Source of the DNA: CAYOSF01 sp964406605
Lineage (GTDB): Bacteria; Chloroflexota; Dehalococcoidia; DSTF01; RBG-16-68-14
Assembly (NCBI GenBank): GCA_964406605.1
Contig: CAYOSF010000003.1
Span: 62,001-126,000, forward strand
Direction: 5' to 3'
DNA: 64,000 nucleotides
Positions 1-8,965 of the stretch are shown piece by piece; the stretch's first letter is position 1; each line of letters begins with the position of its first letter. A program made the translations under genes and the position numbers. The notes beneath the pieces are model-generated. The model was not told where the DNA came from. It did no database searches and was given only the letters and a program-made list of their open reading frames with translations.

Positions 1-1
1 C

Positions 2-688
2 GAGGTGTACGTGATGAACGCCGATGGCAGCGGCGTGACGAACCTGACCTCGAACTCATCGTGGGACGGCCACCCGGCGTGGTCGCCCGACGGATCGAAG
101 ATCGCATTCACCAGCGACCGGGACGGCAACAATGAAGTCTATGTGATGAACGCCGACGGCAGTGGCCAGACGAACCTCACCAACAACCCGGAGCAGGATG
201 CCGCACCGGCGTTCTCGCCTGACGGATCGAAGATCGCGTTCCCGTCTCGCCGGGACGGCAACTACGAAATCTACGTGATGAACGCCGACGGGTCCGCGCC
301 GGTGCGGCTGACCGTGGACCCGGCGTCCGACATGGCGCCGCACTGGCAGCCGGGCAAGCCACCACCGCCGGGGGACAGCGACGGCGACGGCTGCACCGAC
401 GCGGCGGAGCTCCAGGCCGATGTGGGAAGTGAGTTCTCCGGAGGCCGGCGCGATCCCGAGAACCCGTGGGACTACTTCAATCCCACCGGCGACCGCCGGA
501 ACCGCGTCGATGACATCGTCGCAGTGCTGACCCACTACTTCCTACGGGAGGGCGAGCCCGGGTACGACGCCAAGTACGACCGCACCTTCTTGGGCCCCAA
601 CGATTGGAACGTAGGTCCGCCCAGCGGCCAGATCCTGGTCGACGACATCCTCCACGCCCTGCATCAGTACTTCCACGACTGCGAGTGA
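2..688 (+). CDS. Secreted PD40/TolB-type beta-propeller protein, C-terminal part (5' end outside window)
   Basis: The reading frame is open from the first bases, so the N-terminus is missing. Three repeat blades are visible with a period of exactly 132 bases (44 residues), each carrying a YVMNADGS core followed by a W/FSPDGSKIAF strand. These are PD40/WD40-like TolB-type propeller repeats. After a proline linker comes an Asp/Gly-rich segment (DSDGDGCTD) and a roughly 90-residue tail that twice contains a VDDI-Hxx-YF pattern, recalling a dockerin-like or calcium-binding module. The protein is probably extracellular. The 3' end converges on the sulfotransferase gene with only 20 bases between. 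The propeller call is firm; the function of the tail is unknown. Confidence 0.8.
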   Translation, partial: EVYVMNADGSGVTNLTSNSSWDGHPAWSPDGSKIAFTSDRDGNNEVYVMNADGSGQTNLTNNPEQDAAPAFSPDGSKIAFPSRRDGNYEIYVMNADGSAPVRLTVDPASDMAPHWQPGKPPPPGDSDGDGCTDAAELQADVGSEFSGGRRDPENPWDYFNPTGDRRNRVDDIVAVLTHYFLREGEPGYDAKYDRTFLGPNDWNVGPPSGQILVDDILHALHQYFHDCE

Positions 689-708
689 CGCAGAGGACGG
701 CCGGGGCC

Positions 709-1596
709 TCAGTCGAGGAACGGCGCCGCAGGCGTGTCCTTCAACACGTCGCGGAGCTCATCGTAGTTCTCGATGAGGTCGCGCAAGGGCTCGGGGTTCT
801 GGCGGCGCGTGGTAGTCACTAGTGGGGTTGGCTGGACTCCGAGAAAGGCCTGCGCCTCGGCGAAGGCGTCATCTCGGCGCTCCAGAAGATCCTCGTAGAG
901 CAACGGGAGCACCTGGTGCTCTCCAAAGAGATCATCGAAATGCCTGGCCGTCATGTGCGTCTTCACCGAGAATTCGAGGAGCTCCTCCGGCGAGATCTTC
1001 ACGAGCGGTCCGAAACGGTCCTTCGGCCGGACGGGGCGCCGCAGGTTCCGTCGCACCCTGCCGGCCGCCTTCAGGGGATGGCGCAACGCCTTGAGCAGGT
1101 TCGCCCGCGTCGCCTTTGTTTCGGCTTCCAGCCAGACACCGGTCTTCTCAGCGAGCTTCAGCGACAGCAACATGCGGAGCAAGTTACGCCTCTGGAGGTG
1201 CAGCACACGAAGCCCCTTGTCGGCGACGAGCTCATCGATCACGCCTGCAAAGCCCCAGACATGGTTGTAGTGGTACTTGAAACCGACCGCTCTCCGCTCT
1301 TCTGGCTGACGGCAGAAGATGCGCTCATGGAGGAAGCGGACCGGATCGGCTCTTCGTTGCGCCATGTCCCGCGAGCTGAAGTCGTCGTAGCCCTCCACGC
1401 CGAACTGGATGAAATCCAGACGCCCGTTGAAGACCTCCCGGAAGCAGGTAATGTGGGGGCTTGAGTTCAGCGCCTCGGCCAGCATGTGTGAGCCGGTCCT
1501 GGCGCCGCTCAGGATGATGAACCGAACGTAGTCGGTCGCTCCGGCCTTAGGCCGTCCTTTCTCGTGGGCCTCGCCTACGTCGCGCATGGTCGGCAT
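709..1596 (-). CDS. Stf0-like sulfotransferase family protein
   Basis: The 295-residue protein has a 5'-phosphosulfate-binding loop (SGARTGS, about residues 30-36) at the start of its core. A conserved FREVFN segment and a basic RRNLLRMLLSLKLAE helix follow, as in PAPS-dependent sulfotransferases of the LPS/trehalose sulfotransferase (Stf0) type. The tail has an RRQNPEPLRDLIENYDELR block shared almost exactly with two paralogs in the glycan cluster (43023-44372 and 44560-45519). It probably moves sulfate from PAPS to a carbohydrate hydroxyl; the acceptor is unknown. A second in-frame ATG nine bases downstream (1587) is an equally good start. The gene is detached from the cluster by about 41 kb. 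Confidence 0.8.
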   Translation of the reverse strand: MPTMRDVGEAHEKGRPKAGATDYVRFIILSGARTGSHMLAEALNSSPHITCFREVFNGRLDFIQFGVEGYDDFSSRDMAQRRADPVRFLHERIFCRQPEERRAVGFKYHYNHVWGFAGVIDELVADKGLRVLHLQRRNLLRMLLSLKLAEKTGVWLEAETKATRANLLKALRHPLKAAGRVRRNLRRPVRPKDRFGPLVKISPEELLEFSVKTHMTARHFDDLFGEHQVLPLLYEDLLERRDDAFAEAQAFLGVQPTPLVTTTRRQNPEPLRDLIENYDELRDVLKDTPAAPFLD

Positions 1597-1816
1597 CCTG
1601 AGGAGGGCCAGTCTGGCTCTCCTCCAATACTAACGGCATTGCGGAACCTTTGTTAGGCTCCAGCAGTCCTCGCATTGATCGAGCGCCGCCTGGGCCGTAC
1701 GATGCGTCATGCCGGGCACAGAAGCAGCCGGAGCCGCGGCGCCGGGATCACGAGGGCGGGATTCCGCGCGGAGGCATCATCCTCCAGCTACTTTTCTTGG
1801 AATCGAGGAGGTCCAC

Positions 1817-2833
1817 GTGAAAGTCGACACCGTACTGCCGAACGACCTGAGCCAGGTGCCCCAGGCCGCAAAGCGCGCCGAGGAGCTTGGATACGACGGC
1901 GTCATCAGCGCCGAGACGGGCAACGACCCCTTCCTCGCGCACGTCCTGGCGGCGGAGCACACGGAACGTCTGGAGTTGAGCACCGCCGTCGCCATCGCCT
2001 TCCCACGCAGTCCGATGACGGTCGCCCAGATCGCCTGGGACATCCAACGGCTCTCGAAGGGGCGCTTCTCTGTCGGGCTGGGAACGCAGGTGAAAGGGCA
2101 TATCGTGCGGCGCTACGGTATGGACTGGGCGCCCCCCGGCCCGCGGCTGCGCGACTACATCCTGATGATGCGCGCGATCTGGGACTCGTGGCAGAACGGC
2201 ACTCGCCCGGAGTTCCAGGGCGAGCACTATCGGTACACCTTGATGACCCCGTTCTTCAACCCGGGGCCGATCGAGCACCCCAAGATCCCCATCCACATCT
2301 CCGCTCTCAACCCGTACAACTGTCGGCTGGTGGGCGAGCTGTGCGACGGCATCAAGCTCCACGCCTTTAACACGCCGAAGTACCTGCGTGAGGAGATCCT
2401 CCCGAACATCGAGAAGGGGGCGAAGAAGGCCGGCCGCGATCCCAAGGAGATCGAGATCTGCGGTCTGGGGTTCGTCATCACCGGCAAGGATGAGGAAGAG
2501 GTCGAGAAGGCGAAGGCGCCGGTCCGGCAGCAGATCTCCTTCTACGGCTCCACCCGCAGCTACAAGCGGGTGATGGACGCCCACGGCTGGGGGGATACGT
2601 GTCTGGAGCTCCACGCGCTCTCTCTGGCGGGCAAGTGGCAGGAGATGCCGGCCAGGATCACCGACGAGATGCTGGACGAGTTCGCCGTCGTGGGCACCTA
2701 CGATGAGATCGTGCCCAAGATCAAGGAGAAGTGCGCCGGGCTCATCGACCGGGTCGGGTTCGCCATCCCCGTCCGTTCTCCGGAGGAAGAGGAGCGGCTG
2801 AAGGCGCTGATCAAGGAACTGCAGGCGATCTAG
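1817..2833 (+). CDS. LLM-class F420-dependent oxidoreductase (luciferase-like TIM barrel)
   Basis: The bacterial luciferase-like fold is recognisable from the opening VKVDTVLP strand, the GYDGVISAETGNDPF segment, the AFPRSPM loop and the SKGRFSVGLGTQVKGH block. It resembles the mycobacterial F420-dependent family that includes MSMEG_2256. I chose the GTG at 1817 because GAGGAG lies six bases upstream and the family begins with this strand. An open frame 36 residues longer has no conserved sequence. The enzyme would be a soluble hydride-transfer oxidoreductase using F420 (or FMN) on an unknown substrate. It stands alone and converges on thiI. Confidence 0.85.
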   Translation: MKVDTVLPNDLSQVPQAAKRAEELGYDGVISAETGNDPFLAHVLAAEHTERLELSTAVAIAFPRSPMTVAQIAWDIQRLSKGRFSVGLGTQVKGHIVRRYGMDWAPPGPRLRDYILMMRAIWDSWQNGTRPEFQGEHYRYTLMTPFFNPGPIEHPKIPIHISALNPYNCRLVGELCDGIKLHAFNTPKYLREEILPNIEKGAKKAGRDPKEIEICGLGFVITGKDEEEVEKAKAPVRQQISFYGSTRSYKRVMDAHGWGDTCLELHALSLAGKWQEMPARITDEMLDEFAVVGTYDEIVPKIKEKCAGLIDRVGFAIPVRSPEEEERLKALIKELQAI

Positions 2834-2888
2834 GCGCCCTGGTTCCGGCTGGTGGTCGGTTGCCTGGGGAGAGAGAGACCATCACTGA

Positions 2889-4157
2889 TCAGGCTGACGA
2901 CGCTTCCTTGGCGGCCTCCTCGGGCCAGGTGAACTCCAGCGTCTCGATGTTCGAAAGGGCTTGTTCGACCAACGCCCCGACGTCCAGCGCTAGTTCCGCC
3001 TTCTCGGCCTGAGCGACGTTGCTGAGCGTGGCCGGATTCCGCGGCACGAAGAGGGTGCAGCAGTCCTGGTCGGGCTCGATCGACGTCTCGTAGGTCCCCA
3101 GCTCCCGCGCTTCCCGGATGATCTGCTCCTTGTCGTCGCCCACCAGCGGGCGCAGCACCGGCATCGTCACCGCGCGGTCGATGGTCGCCAGGTTGGAGAG
3201 CGTCTGTGACGAGACCTGTCCCAGGCTTTCGCCGGTCACCAGCGCCTCTGCCCCCTCTCGCTCGGCGATGATCTCGGCGATGCGCAACATGAAGCGCCGG
3301 TAGAGCACCACCCGCAGCCGCGGCGGGCACGAGGCCACGATCTGGTGCTGCACGTCGCCGAAGGAGACGACGTGCAGGCGGCTCTCGTACTGCCAGCGGG
3401 TGAGGTGGCGCGTCAGGACGATGGCCTTGTCGCGAGACGAAGCGTCCAGATAGGGGAACGAGTGGAAGTGAACGAAGGTCACCTGACAGCCGCGGCTCAT
3501 CGTCCGGCATGCGGCCACCGGCGAGTCGATGCCGCCGGAGAGGAGCGAGAGGACCCGCCCGCCCACGCCCACCGGCAGCCCGCCCGGTCCCTCGATCCGC
3601 TCTGAGTGGAGGTATGCGGCGCCGGGCATGATCTCGACTTGAAACGTCGCCTCTGGATGCGAGAGGTCGACGCGGGCGCCGCATGCCTTCTTTACGGCGG
3701 CCCCGATGTCGCGCTCGAGTTCCTGCGAGGTGCCGGGGAAGCGCTTGTCGCTGCGCTGGACGCTGATGCGGAAGCTCTGGAAATCGCGCTCGGCCGCCAT
3801 GCGCAGAACACCCTCCCGGATGGCCTCCACGTCCCAGGGCACGCCGTGGCAGAGCGAGAAGTTGGCGATTCCGTAGATGCGCCCCAGCCGCTCGCGCAGC
3901 TCCGGCCAGTCCAGCGCTGGCCCCGGCTTGATGAGGATGCGGTTTGGTCCCCACTCGACGTCGCGTATCCGCAGCCCGCGGAGGGCCCGGCGGATGTTGC
4001 GGCCGAGCTGCCGGATAAACAGCGGCCGGTTCTTCTTCTTCAGCGTGATCTCGCCCAGCCGCACGACGACCATCGTCCGCCCGGCAGGGCCCACCCCGGG
4101 CCGCTCGACAGCGCCGCCGGGGGCGTCTTTCTTCCTTGCTGGAGTTGCCGGCGTCAT
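2889..4157 (-). CDS. thiI: tRNA 4-thiouridine sulfurtransferase ThiI, without rhodanese domain
   Basis: The N-terminal strand VVVRLGEITLKKKNR matches the NFLD/THUMP start of ThiI. The THUMP region follows, then the PP-loop SGGIDSPVAA typical of adenylating tRNA thiolases. The protein ends near 420 residues, so the C-terminal rhodanese domain of enterobacterial ThiI is absent, as in many Gram-positive and archaeal forms. It makes s4U8 in tRNA and may supply sulfur for thiamine. The start is uncertain: ATG 4157 is given, but ATG 4073 fits the family N-terminus even better. The upstream neighbour on the same strand is pcm, 70 bases away, so co-transcription is likely. Confidence 0.88.
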   Translation of the reverse strand: MTPATPARKKDAPGGAVERPGVGPAGRTMVVVRLGEITLKKKNRPLFIRQLGRNIRRALRGLRIRDVEWGPNRILIKPGPALDWPELRERLGRIYGIANFSLCHGVPWDVEAIREGVLRMAAERDFQSFRISVQRSDKRFPGTSQELERDIGAAVKKACGARVDLSHPEATFQVEIMPGAAYLHSERIEGPGGLPVGVGGRVLSLLSGGIDSPVAACRTMSRGCQVTFVHFHSFPYLDASSRDKAIVLTRHLTRWQYESRLHVVSFGDVQHQIVASCPPRLRVVLYRRFMLRIAEIIAEREGAEALVTGESLGQVSSQTLSNLATIDRAVTMPVLRPLVGDDKEQIIREARELGTYETSIEPDQDCCTLFVPRNPATLSNVAQAEKAELALDVGALVEQALSNIETLEFTWPEEAAKEASSA

Positions 4158-4227
4158 CGATTCCAACGATAGCAGATGCGGGTCAGAGTTGACTCTGTCG
4201 GGAATGGAATCCCGCCAGGCGCGTGTC

Positions 4228-4908
4228 TCAGGGCAGCGGCTCGGCGCCGTTGTCCGAGATGTCGCGCTCCGGCCACCCCTCCTTGGAGGCGATGAGGGGC
4301 ACGAACCGGCACTCACCCAGGCGCTGCAGTGTCACGCCCCGGTCCGACCTGTCGGCGAGCACCAGTTGCTGGATGCGGCGGCCGCCCACCGGGACGGCCA
4401 GCCGCCCGCCCATCGCGAGCTGATCGACGAGGGAGGACGGCACTTCGGGCGCGCCCGCGGTGACGATGATAGCGTCGTACGGGGCCTCTTCGGGCCAGCC
4501 CAGCGCCTCGCCCGCGACGCGCACCCGCACGTTGGCGTATCCCAACGCCTCCAACCGTCGGGAGGCGTCCTCCGCCAGGTCAGGGATGCGCTCCACGGTC
4601 AGGACCTCTCGGGCCAGCGTGGAAAGCAGCGCCGCCTGGTAGCCCGAGCCGGTACCCACCTCCAGCACCTTTTCGGTGCCGTGCAGCTTCAGTGCCTGGG
4701 TCATGATCGCCACCATCAGGGGTTGAGAGATGGTCTGGCCGTGGCCGATGGGCAGCGGGCGGTCGTCGTAGGCGTGCCTCTGCAGGTCGGCCGGCACGAA
4801 GCGTTCCCGCTGCACCCGCCCAAAGGCGGACAGGACCCGCTCGTCGCGGATTTCCGACCGGAGGGAGCGCACGAGAGCCTGCCGGGCTGCCTGGAAATCC
4901 TGGGCCAA
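4228..4908 (-). CDS. pcm: Protein-L-isoaspartate O-methyltransferase
   Basis: The 226-residue protein has the full family pattern: RERFVP, then the PLPIGHGQTISQP signature that binds the isoaspartyl substrate. Motif I (LEVGTGSGYQAALL) for S-adenosylmethionine and the DAIIVTAGAPEVP block follow. It repairs isomerised aspartate in aged proteins by SAM-dependent carboxyl methylation in the cytoplasm. Length is normal for bacterial PCMT. It precedes thiI on the minus strand. Confidence 0.93.
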   Translation of the reverse strand: MAQDFQAARQALVRSLRSEIRDERVLSAFGRVQRERFVPADLQRHAYDDRPLPIGHGQTISQPLMVAIMTQALKLHGTEKVLEVGTGSGYQAALLSTLAREVLTVERIPDLAEDASRRLEALGYANVRVRVAGEALGWPEEAPYDAIIVTAGAPEVPSSLVDQLAMGGRLAVPVGGRRIQQLVLADRSDRGVTLQRLGECRFVPLIASKEGWPERDISDNGAEPLP

Positions 4909-5112
4909 GGCTTTCCCTCCGCCGCCCTCCTGCCGTCGTCTTCAGAACGCCGGTCGCTGGGGCGTCTACGTCCGGCCGCAGCTTAGCACACAAGCGGGAA
5001 ACACGCAGCGCCGGCAGTCGCAATAGCCTCGTGCGGTACAATGTGGCAGGCGGCGCTGTCACGCGGCCGGGCGTGCTTCGTTTCGATAAGAGAGGGGAGC
5101 CTGGAGTAGGAC

Positions 5113-6018
5113 GTGAAGCAGTTCGCCAGCCGATTCTCGGGCGTCGTCCTCTTGCCGTTGATCGCTGCGATGGTGGCCGTGGCCGCTGCGGCGGGAACGG
5201 CTGCCCATGTCGAAGCCGAATCCCCCGCGACCGTGCGCCTGGACCCCCCTTCGTCTCGCGTCGATTGGTCCGACGGCCCGTTCCAGGTCCGAATCGACGT
5301 GAACGACCTCGACCACCACGGTGAGGTCCCCTACGACGACAACCGGGACACCGTGCCGGACCGAACGGTTCCTTCGGACGGGCTGGCCGCGCTCGAGTTC
5401 CTCCTCGTTTTCGACCCGGCCGTCCTGCGGGTGGAGGACGTCCAGGCCGGTGATTTCATCCGGAGCGCCGGGCGGGCCGTCTACTGTTTCACCCGCGAAC
5501 CGGCGCCGGGGCAGTTCGCCGTGGGGTGCGCCTCCACCGGATCGGCGCCGGGCCCGCAGGGATCGGGGACGCTGGCGACCGTCACGCTCGTTCCGCTGGC
5601 CGACGGCTCCACCTTTCTGGGACTGCTGGCCGATCTCGCCGGGCCGCTGGGCGACCCGATCGACGTCACCGTCGAGGGCGGCGTCGTCGAGGTCTTCGGT
5701 GGGCCGGAGGCGACGCCAACGCCTGAGGTTACGCCCACCCCTGATCCGAACGCCACCCCGGAGGCCCAGTACCCGGGCCCCACGGTCATCGGCGACGGCG
5801 AGCTCAGCGACGTGACCCTGCCCCAGGGCGACCCGGGGCCGGCGGCCGGCAACGACGGGGGCGACGCGAGCGCGAACGCCCTGCCTTCGACGGGGACGGC
5901 CTACCAGGCTTCGGACGCGGGGTCGATGCGGCTCCTGCTCGGAGCCGTACTGGCGGCCGCGGGCATGGCGATGCTATTCTTCGGGCTGCGGCTCGGGACG
6001 CCCGCACAACGGCCGTAG
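5113..6018 (+). CDS. Secreted cohesin-like surface protein with LPSTG anchor
   Basis: A GTG start with a GGAG site six bases upstream gives a signal peptide (basic MKQFASRF, then a hydrophobic Ala/Val core). Next is a roughly 150-residue beta-rich domain (LEFLLVFDPAVLRVEDVQAGDF ... GTLATVTLVPL) of the cohesin/carbohydrate-binding type. A Thr/Pro linker (PTPEVTPTPDPN) leads to ALPSTG, a hydrophobic helix and a short RLGTPAQRP tail. The LPxTG-helix-basic order suggests sortase-dependent wall attachment, although the final tail is only weakly basic. A TACAAT -10-like hexamer is at 5037-5042. The partner or ligand is unknown. Confidence 0.75.
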   Translation: MKQFASRFSGVVLLPLIAAMVAVAAAAGTAAHVEAESPATVRLDPPSSRVDWSDGPFQVRIDVNDLDHHGEVPYDDNRDTVPDRTVPSDGLAALEFLLVFDPAVLRVEDVQAGDFIRSAGRAVYCFTREPAPGQFAVGCASTGSAPGPQGSGTLATVTLVPLADGSTFLGLLADLAGPLGDPIDVTVEGGVVEVFGGPEATPTPEVTPTPDPNATPEAQYPGPTVIGDGELSDVTLPQGDPGPAAGNDGGDASANALPSTGTAYQASDAGSMRLLLGAVLAAAGMAMLFFGLRLGTPAQRP

Positions 6019-6035
6019 CACCACCACCGAGAACG

Positions 6036-6782
6036 ATGAGCCGTCGCTACTGGATCGGCACGTCCGGCTGGGTGTACCCGCACTGGCGGGACGTCTTCTA
6101 TCCGAAGGGGCTGAAGCAGGCCGACTGGCTGGCTCACTACGCGAGCCGCTTCACGACCGTCGAGCTGAACAACACCTTCTACCGGCTGCCGAAGGAGCAG
6201 ACGTGGGAGCGGTGGCACCGGCTGGCGCCGGAGGGCTTCCGGTACGCGGTCAAGGGCAGCCGCTTCATCACCCACATCAAGCGCCTGCGCGAGTGCGACG
6301 AGCCGGTCGAGACGTTCGCGGAGCGGGCGAGGCTGCTGGGCGAGCACCTGGGGCCGCTGCTCTGGCAGCTCCCGCCCGGCCTGAGATGCGACCTCGATCT
6401 GCTGGAGTCGTTCCTGCGGCTCCTGCCGTCCGACGTGCGGCACGTCTTCGAGTTCCGCCGCCGGGACTGGTTCGAGGAGGACACCTTCGCGGTCCTGCGT
6501 CGCTACAACGCGGGCTTCTGCGCCTACCACATGGTCGACACGGAGACGCCGCTGGAGGCGACGTCGGACTTTGTCTACCTGCGCTTCCACGGCAGCGACT
6601 CCCTCTACGGCGGCCGCTACACCGGCGACCAGCTCGCGGACTGGGCGGAACGACTGCGCGCGTTGCCGGACGACGTGCGCGAGGTCTACGCCTACTTCAA
6701 CAACGACGTCGACGGCCACGCCGTCGAGAACGCCCTCACCCTCAGGGGCATCCTGCGCGAGGCGGGAGAGGCTGCGGGGTAG
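6036..6782 (+). CDS. DUF72 family protein (YecE-like)
   Basis: The 248-residue protein has the DUF72 hallmarks: IGTSGW near the N-terminus, FTTVELNNTFYRLP, FAVKGSRFITH-like (here YAVKGSRFITH), LLWQLPPGL, FEFRRRDWF, and YLRFHGS near the C-terminus. The fold is a TIM-barrel-like one. No biochemical function is firmly established for the family. It starts 17 bases after the surface-protein gene and may share its transcript. It converges on the RCC1-repeat gene with three bases between. Confidence 0.88.
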   Translation: MSRRYWIGTSGWVYPHWRDVFYPKGLKQADWLAHYASRFTTVELNNTFYRLPKEQTWERWHRLAPEGFRYAVKGSRFITHIKRLRECDEPVETFAERARLLGEHLGPLLWQLPPGLRCDLDLLESFLRLLPSDVRHVFEFRRRDWFEEDTFAVLRRYNAGFCAYHMVDTETPLEATSDFVYLRFHGSDSLYGGRYTGDQLADWAERLRALPDDVREVYAYFNNDVDGHAVENALTLRGILREAGEAAG

Positions 6783-6785
6783 GGG

Positions 6786-8705
6786 CTACCTAGCCCGGCG
6801 CCTCCTCACGAACCGCGCTGCGCCTGCAAGGGCGAGGCCGCCTGCCACGGAGGCGGCCAGCGCGATACCGAGGATGCCTCCGGCGCCATCGCCCGGAGGA
6901 TCGCTCTCGGCGCCGTGCGGCAAGACGCCAAAGCCGCCGACTGGAGGAGCGGTCGGCGTTGGCGCAGGCTCCACGCAATTGACCGCCAGCGTCTCCGTGA
7001 CTCCCTCGCCCTCGTTGAAGGTGTAGTTAAGTGGCGCTAGAAGGTGCGTATCACTGGGTCCATGGACCATGGTGACCGTTCCGGGCTCTGAGCAGGTGAA
7101 CTCGGCCGTGCCGATGAGACCCACGTAGGTGGAGGAGGGAGCGCCGATACCCGTGACGCAACCGAACGCTACGATGTCCGGGCCGAAGAAGACGGCGGGG
7201 AATGCGCAGTCGGGCCAGGGACGCGGCCCGGCGATTTCTCTCGACACCACCCCCGCGTAGCCCAGGCGGATGTCGAAAGCCTCGTATCCGGTGACGTTCA
7301 CAGGAAGGCTGCGAAGGTACACATTCACCGTGAACGCGCCATCCGCCAGTACCGAGCACTTGGTTTGGCCCCCGGCATCAGTGGCGCAATCATCTTCGGT
7401 GTCACCGTCGGCGTCGATGCCGATGGAGAAGTCGAGACCGGTCTGCGGCGGTGGCGTGGGTGTTTCCGTGGGCGTGGGGCAGCCCTCTGGCCCACAAGGA
7501 GTGCTGGTGGCCGTCGGTTTCACTGCTAGCTCAACGACGTCGACGGGGACGGGGTTGGCATCGGTGCCCGACGTGGTCCCGTTCCCCAGCTGGCCATCGT
7601 GGTTGCCCCCCCAGCACTTGACCCCGCCCGAGGCAGTGACGGCGCACGTGTGAAGCTGGCCAGCAGCAACAGCCGCTGCACCGCTGGCGAATCCAACCAC
7701 GTCAACCGGGATGAAACTCGTTGTGGTCGTCCCATCACCCAGTTGGCCATAGGTGTTCTGTCCACGGCACTTGATTCCCCCTCCCGTGGTCAGAGCGCAG
7801 AGATGAAAAGCCCTGGCGGAAACCGCGTCGACGCCGCTACTGAGACCAACGACGTCAGCGGGCGTCGTCCCGAATCCAAAGCCCCAGCACTTGACCCCGC
7901 CCGCAGAGGTCAGGGCGCAACTGTACTCGCGTCCCGACGTGACAGCAGTCACCCCACTGGCAAGGCCCAGTACGTCCACAGGCGTCGTGCGCTCGGTCGT
8001 GGTGCCATCTCCCAACTGGCCGAAGTTGTTGAATCCCCAGCACTTGACGCCACCTGACGTGGTGAGGGCGCACGTGTGGTCACGCGGGCTCGCGGTGACA
8101 GAGGCCACGCCGGCGTTCAGACCTGAGACGTCCACCGGTATCGGGTTGTAGCCGGTGGTCCCGTCCCCCAGCTGCCCGAATATGTTGCTCCCCCAGCACT
8201 TGAGGCCACCCGACGTAGTCACGGCGCAGGCGTGCTGGTTCCCGCCGTCAATGGAGGCCACGCCATTCGTCAGTCCGACCACATCGACAGGCACGCTGCT
8301 GCCTGTGGTCGTGCCATCGCCCAACTGTCCCCCGTAGTTGCTTCCCCAGCACTTTGCGCCACCCGCCGTGGTCACGGCGCAGTTGAAGGCGTTGCCGGCG
8401 CTAACGGCCGCTACACCACTCGCGAGCCCGGAGACGTCAACCGGGATGGCGCTGTCGGCGGTCGACCCGTTGCCGAGCTGGCCTTTGAAGTTGTTTCCCC
8501 AGCACTCCACGCCGCCCGTGGTGGTGAGCGCGCAGGTATGGGCTTCTCCCCCAACGATATCGGCAACGCCGGTGAGTGGGTTTGCGGCGGCAGACTCGGG
8601 ATTGGGCCAGAGTATGCCGGCCGCGGCGAACGCAGTCAGGACGAGAACACCCAGGAGGACTGCGGTGCGTCGCGGACGGGCCGCGGGTATTCGTAGCGTA
8701 GACAT
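6786..8705 (-). CDS. RCC1-repeat surface protein with cohesin-like domain and C-terminal anchor
   Basis: I placed the start at ATG 8705, which has a GAGAGGGGGA ribosome site upstream and begins a clear signal peptide; the longer open frame upstream has no conserved sequence. Seven RCC1-type units follow, each with HTCALTTxGGVKCWG and GQLGDGT. The fifth lacks the GQLGDG strand and the sixth has Trp changed to Arg (CRGQN). After a PTPTETPTPPP linker comes a beta domain similar in style to the 5113 protein. The end has GFGVLPHGAES, a hydrophobic helix and an RRRR tail, suggesting membrane or wall retention. It probably displays a seven-bladed propeller for binding; the ligand is unknown. Confidence 0.82.
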   Translation of the reverse strand: MSTLRIPAARPRRTAVLLGVLVLTAFAAAGILWPNPESAAANPLTGVADIVGGEAHTCALTTTGGVECWGNNFKGQLGNGSTADSAIPVDVSGLASGVAAVSAGNAFNCAVTTAGGAKCWGSNYGGQLGDGTTTGSSVPVDVVGLTNGVASIDGGNQHACAVTTSGGLKCWGSNIFGQLGDGTTGYNPIPVDVSGLNAGVASVTASPRDHTCALTTSGGVKCWGFNNFGQLGDGTTTERTTPVDVLGLASGVTAVTSGREYSCALTSAGGVKCWGFGFGTTPADVVGLSSGVDAVSARAFHLCALTTGGGIKCRGQNTYGQLGDGTTTTSFIPVDVVGFASGAAAVAAGQLHTCAVTASGGVKCWGGNHDGQLGNGTTSGTDANPVPVDVVELAVKPTATSTPCGPEGCPTPTETPTPPPQTGLDFSIGIDADGDTEDDCATDAGGQTKCSVLADGAFTVNVYLRSLPVNVTGYEAFDIRLGYAGVVSREIAGPRPWPDCAFPAVFFGPDIVAFGCVTGIGAPSSTYVGLIGTAEFTCSEPGTVTMVHGPSDTHLLAPLNYTFNEGEGVTETLAVNCVEPAPTPTAPPVGGFGVLPHGAESDPPGDGAGGILGIALAASVAGGLALAGAARFVRRRRAR

Positions 8706-8965
8706 GCGTTTCCCCCTCTCCGGGACCCCGTGGGTTGGGCGAGGCCGACTCCACTCGTGAGATCGTGGCGGGCGAGCTTGCTCCACCACCAGTCGGGCCC
8801 GATCGTACACGATCTTGTGAGTGGGGGTATGGGCAATATTGAGTATTCGAGCGAAAAAGGCGCTGGAGATGGGCCACCGGCTGGCCATCCCCGCCATCCT
8901 TCCCCGCCTGCAACGCGGGACGCGCGCCGTCGCCGCGCCGGCGGACCTGCCGGACGCCCGTCGGT

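Noticed and set aside
916..1464. 182-codon + strand frame opposite the first sulfotransferase
   Set aside because: It is antisense to a clearly conserved protein and shows no motif of its own.
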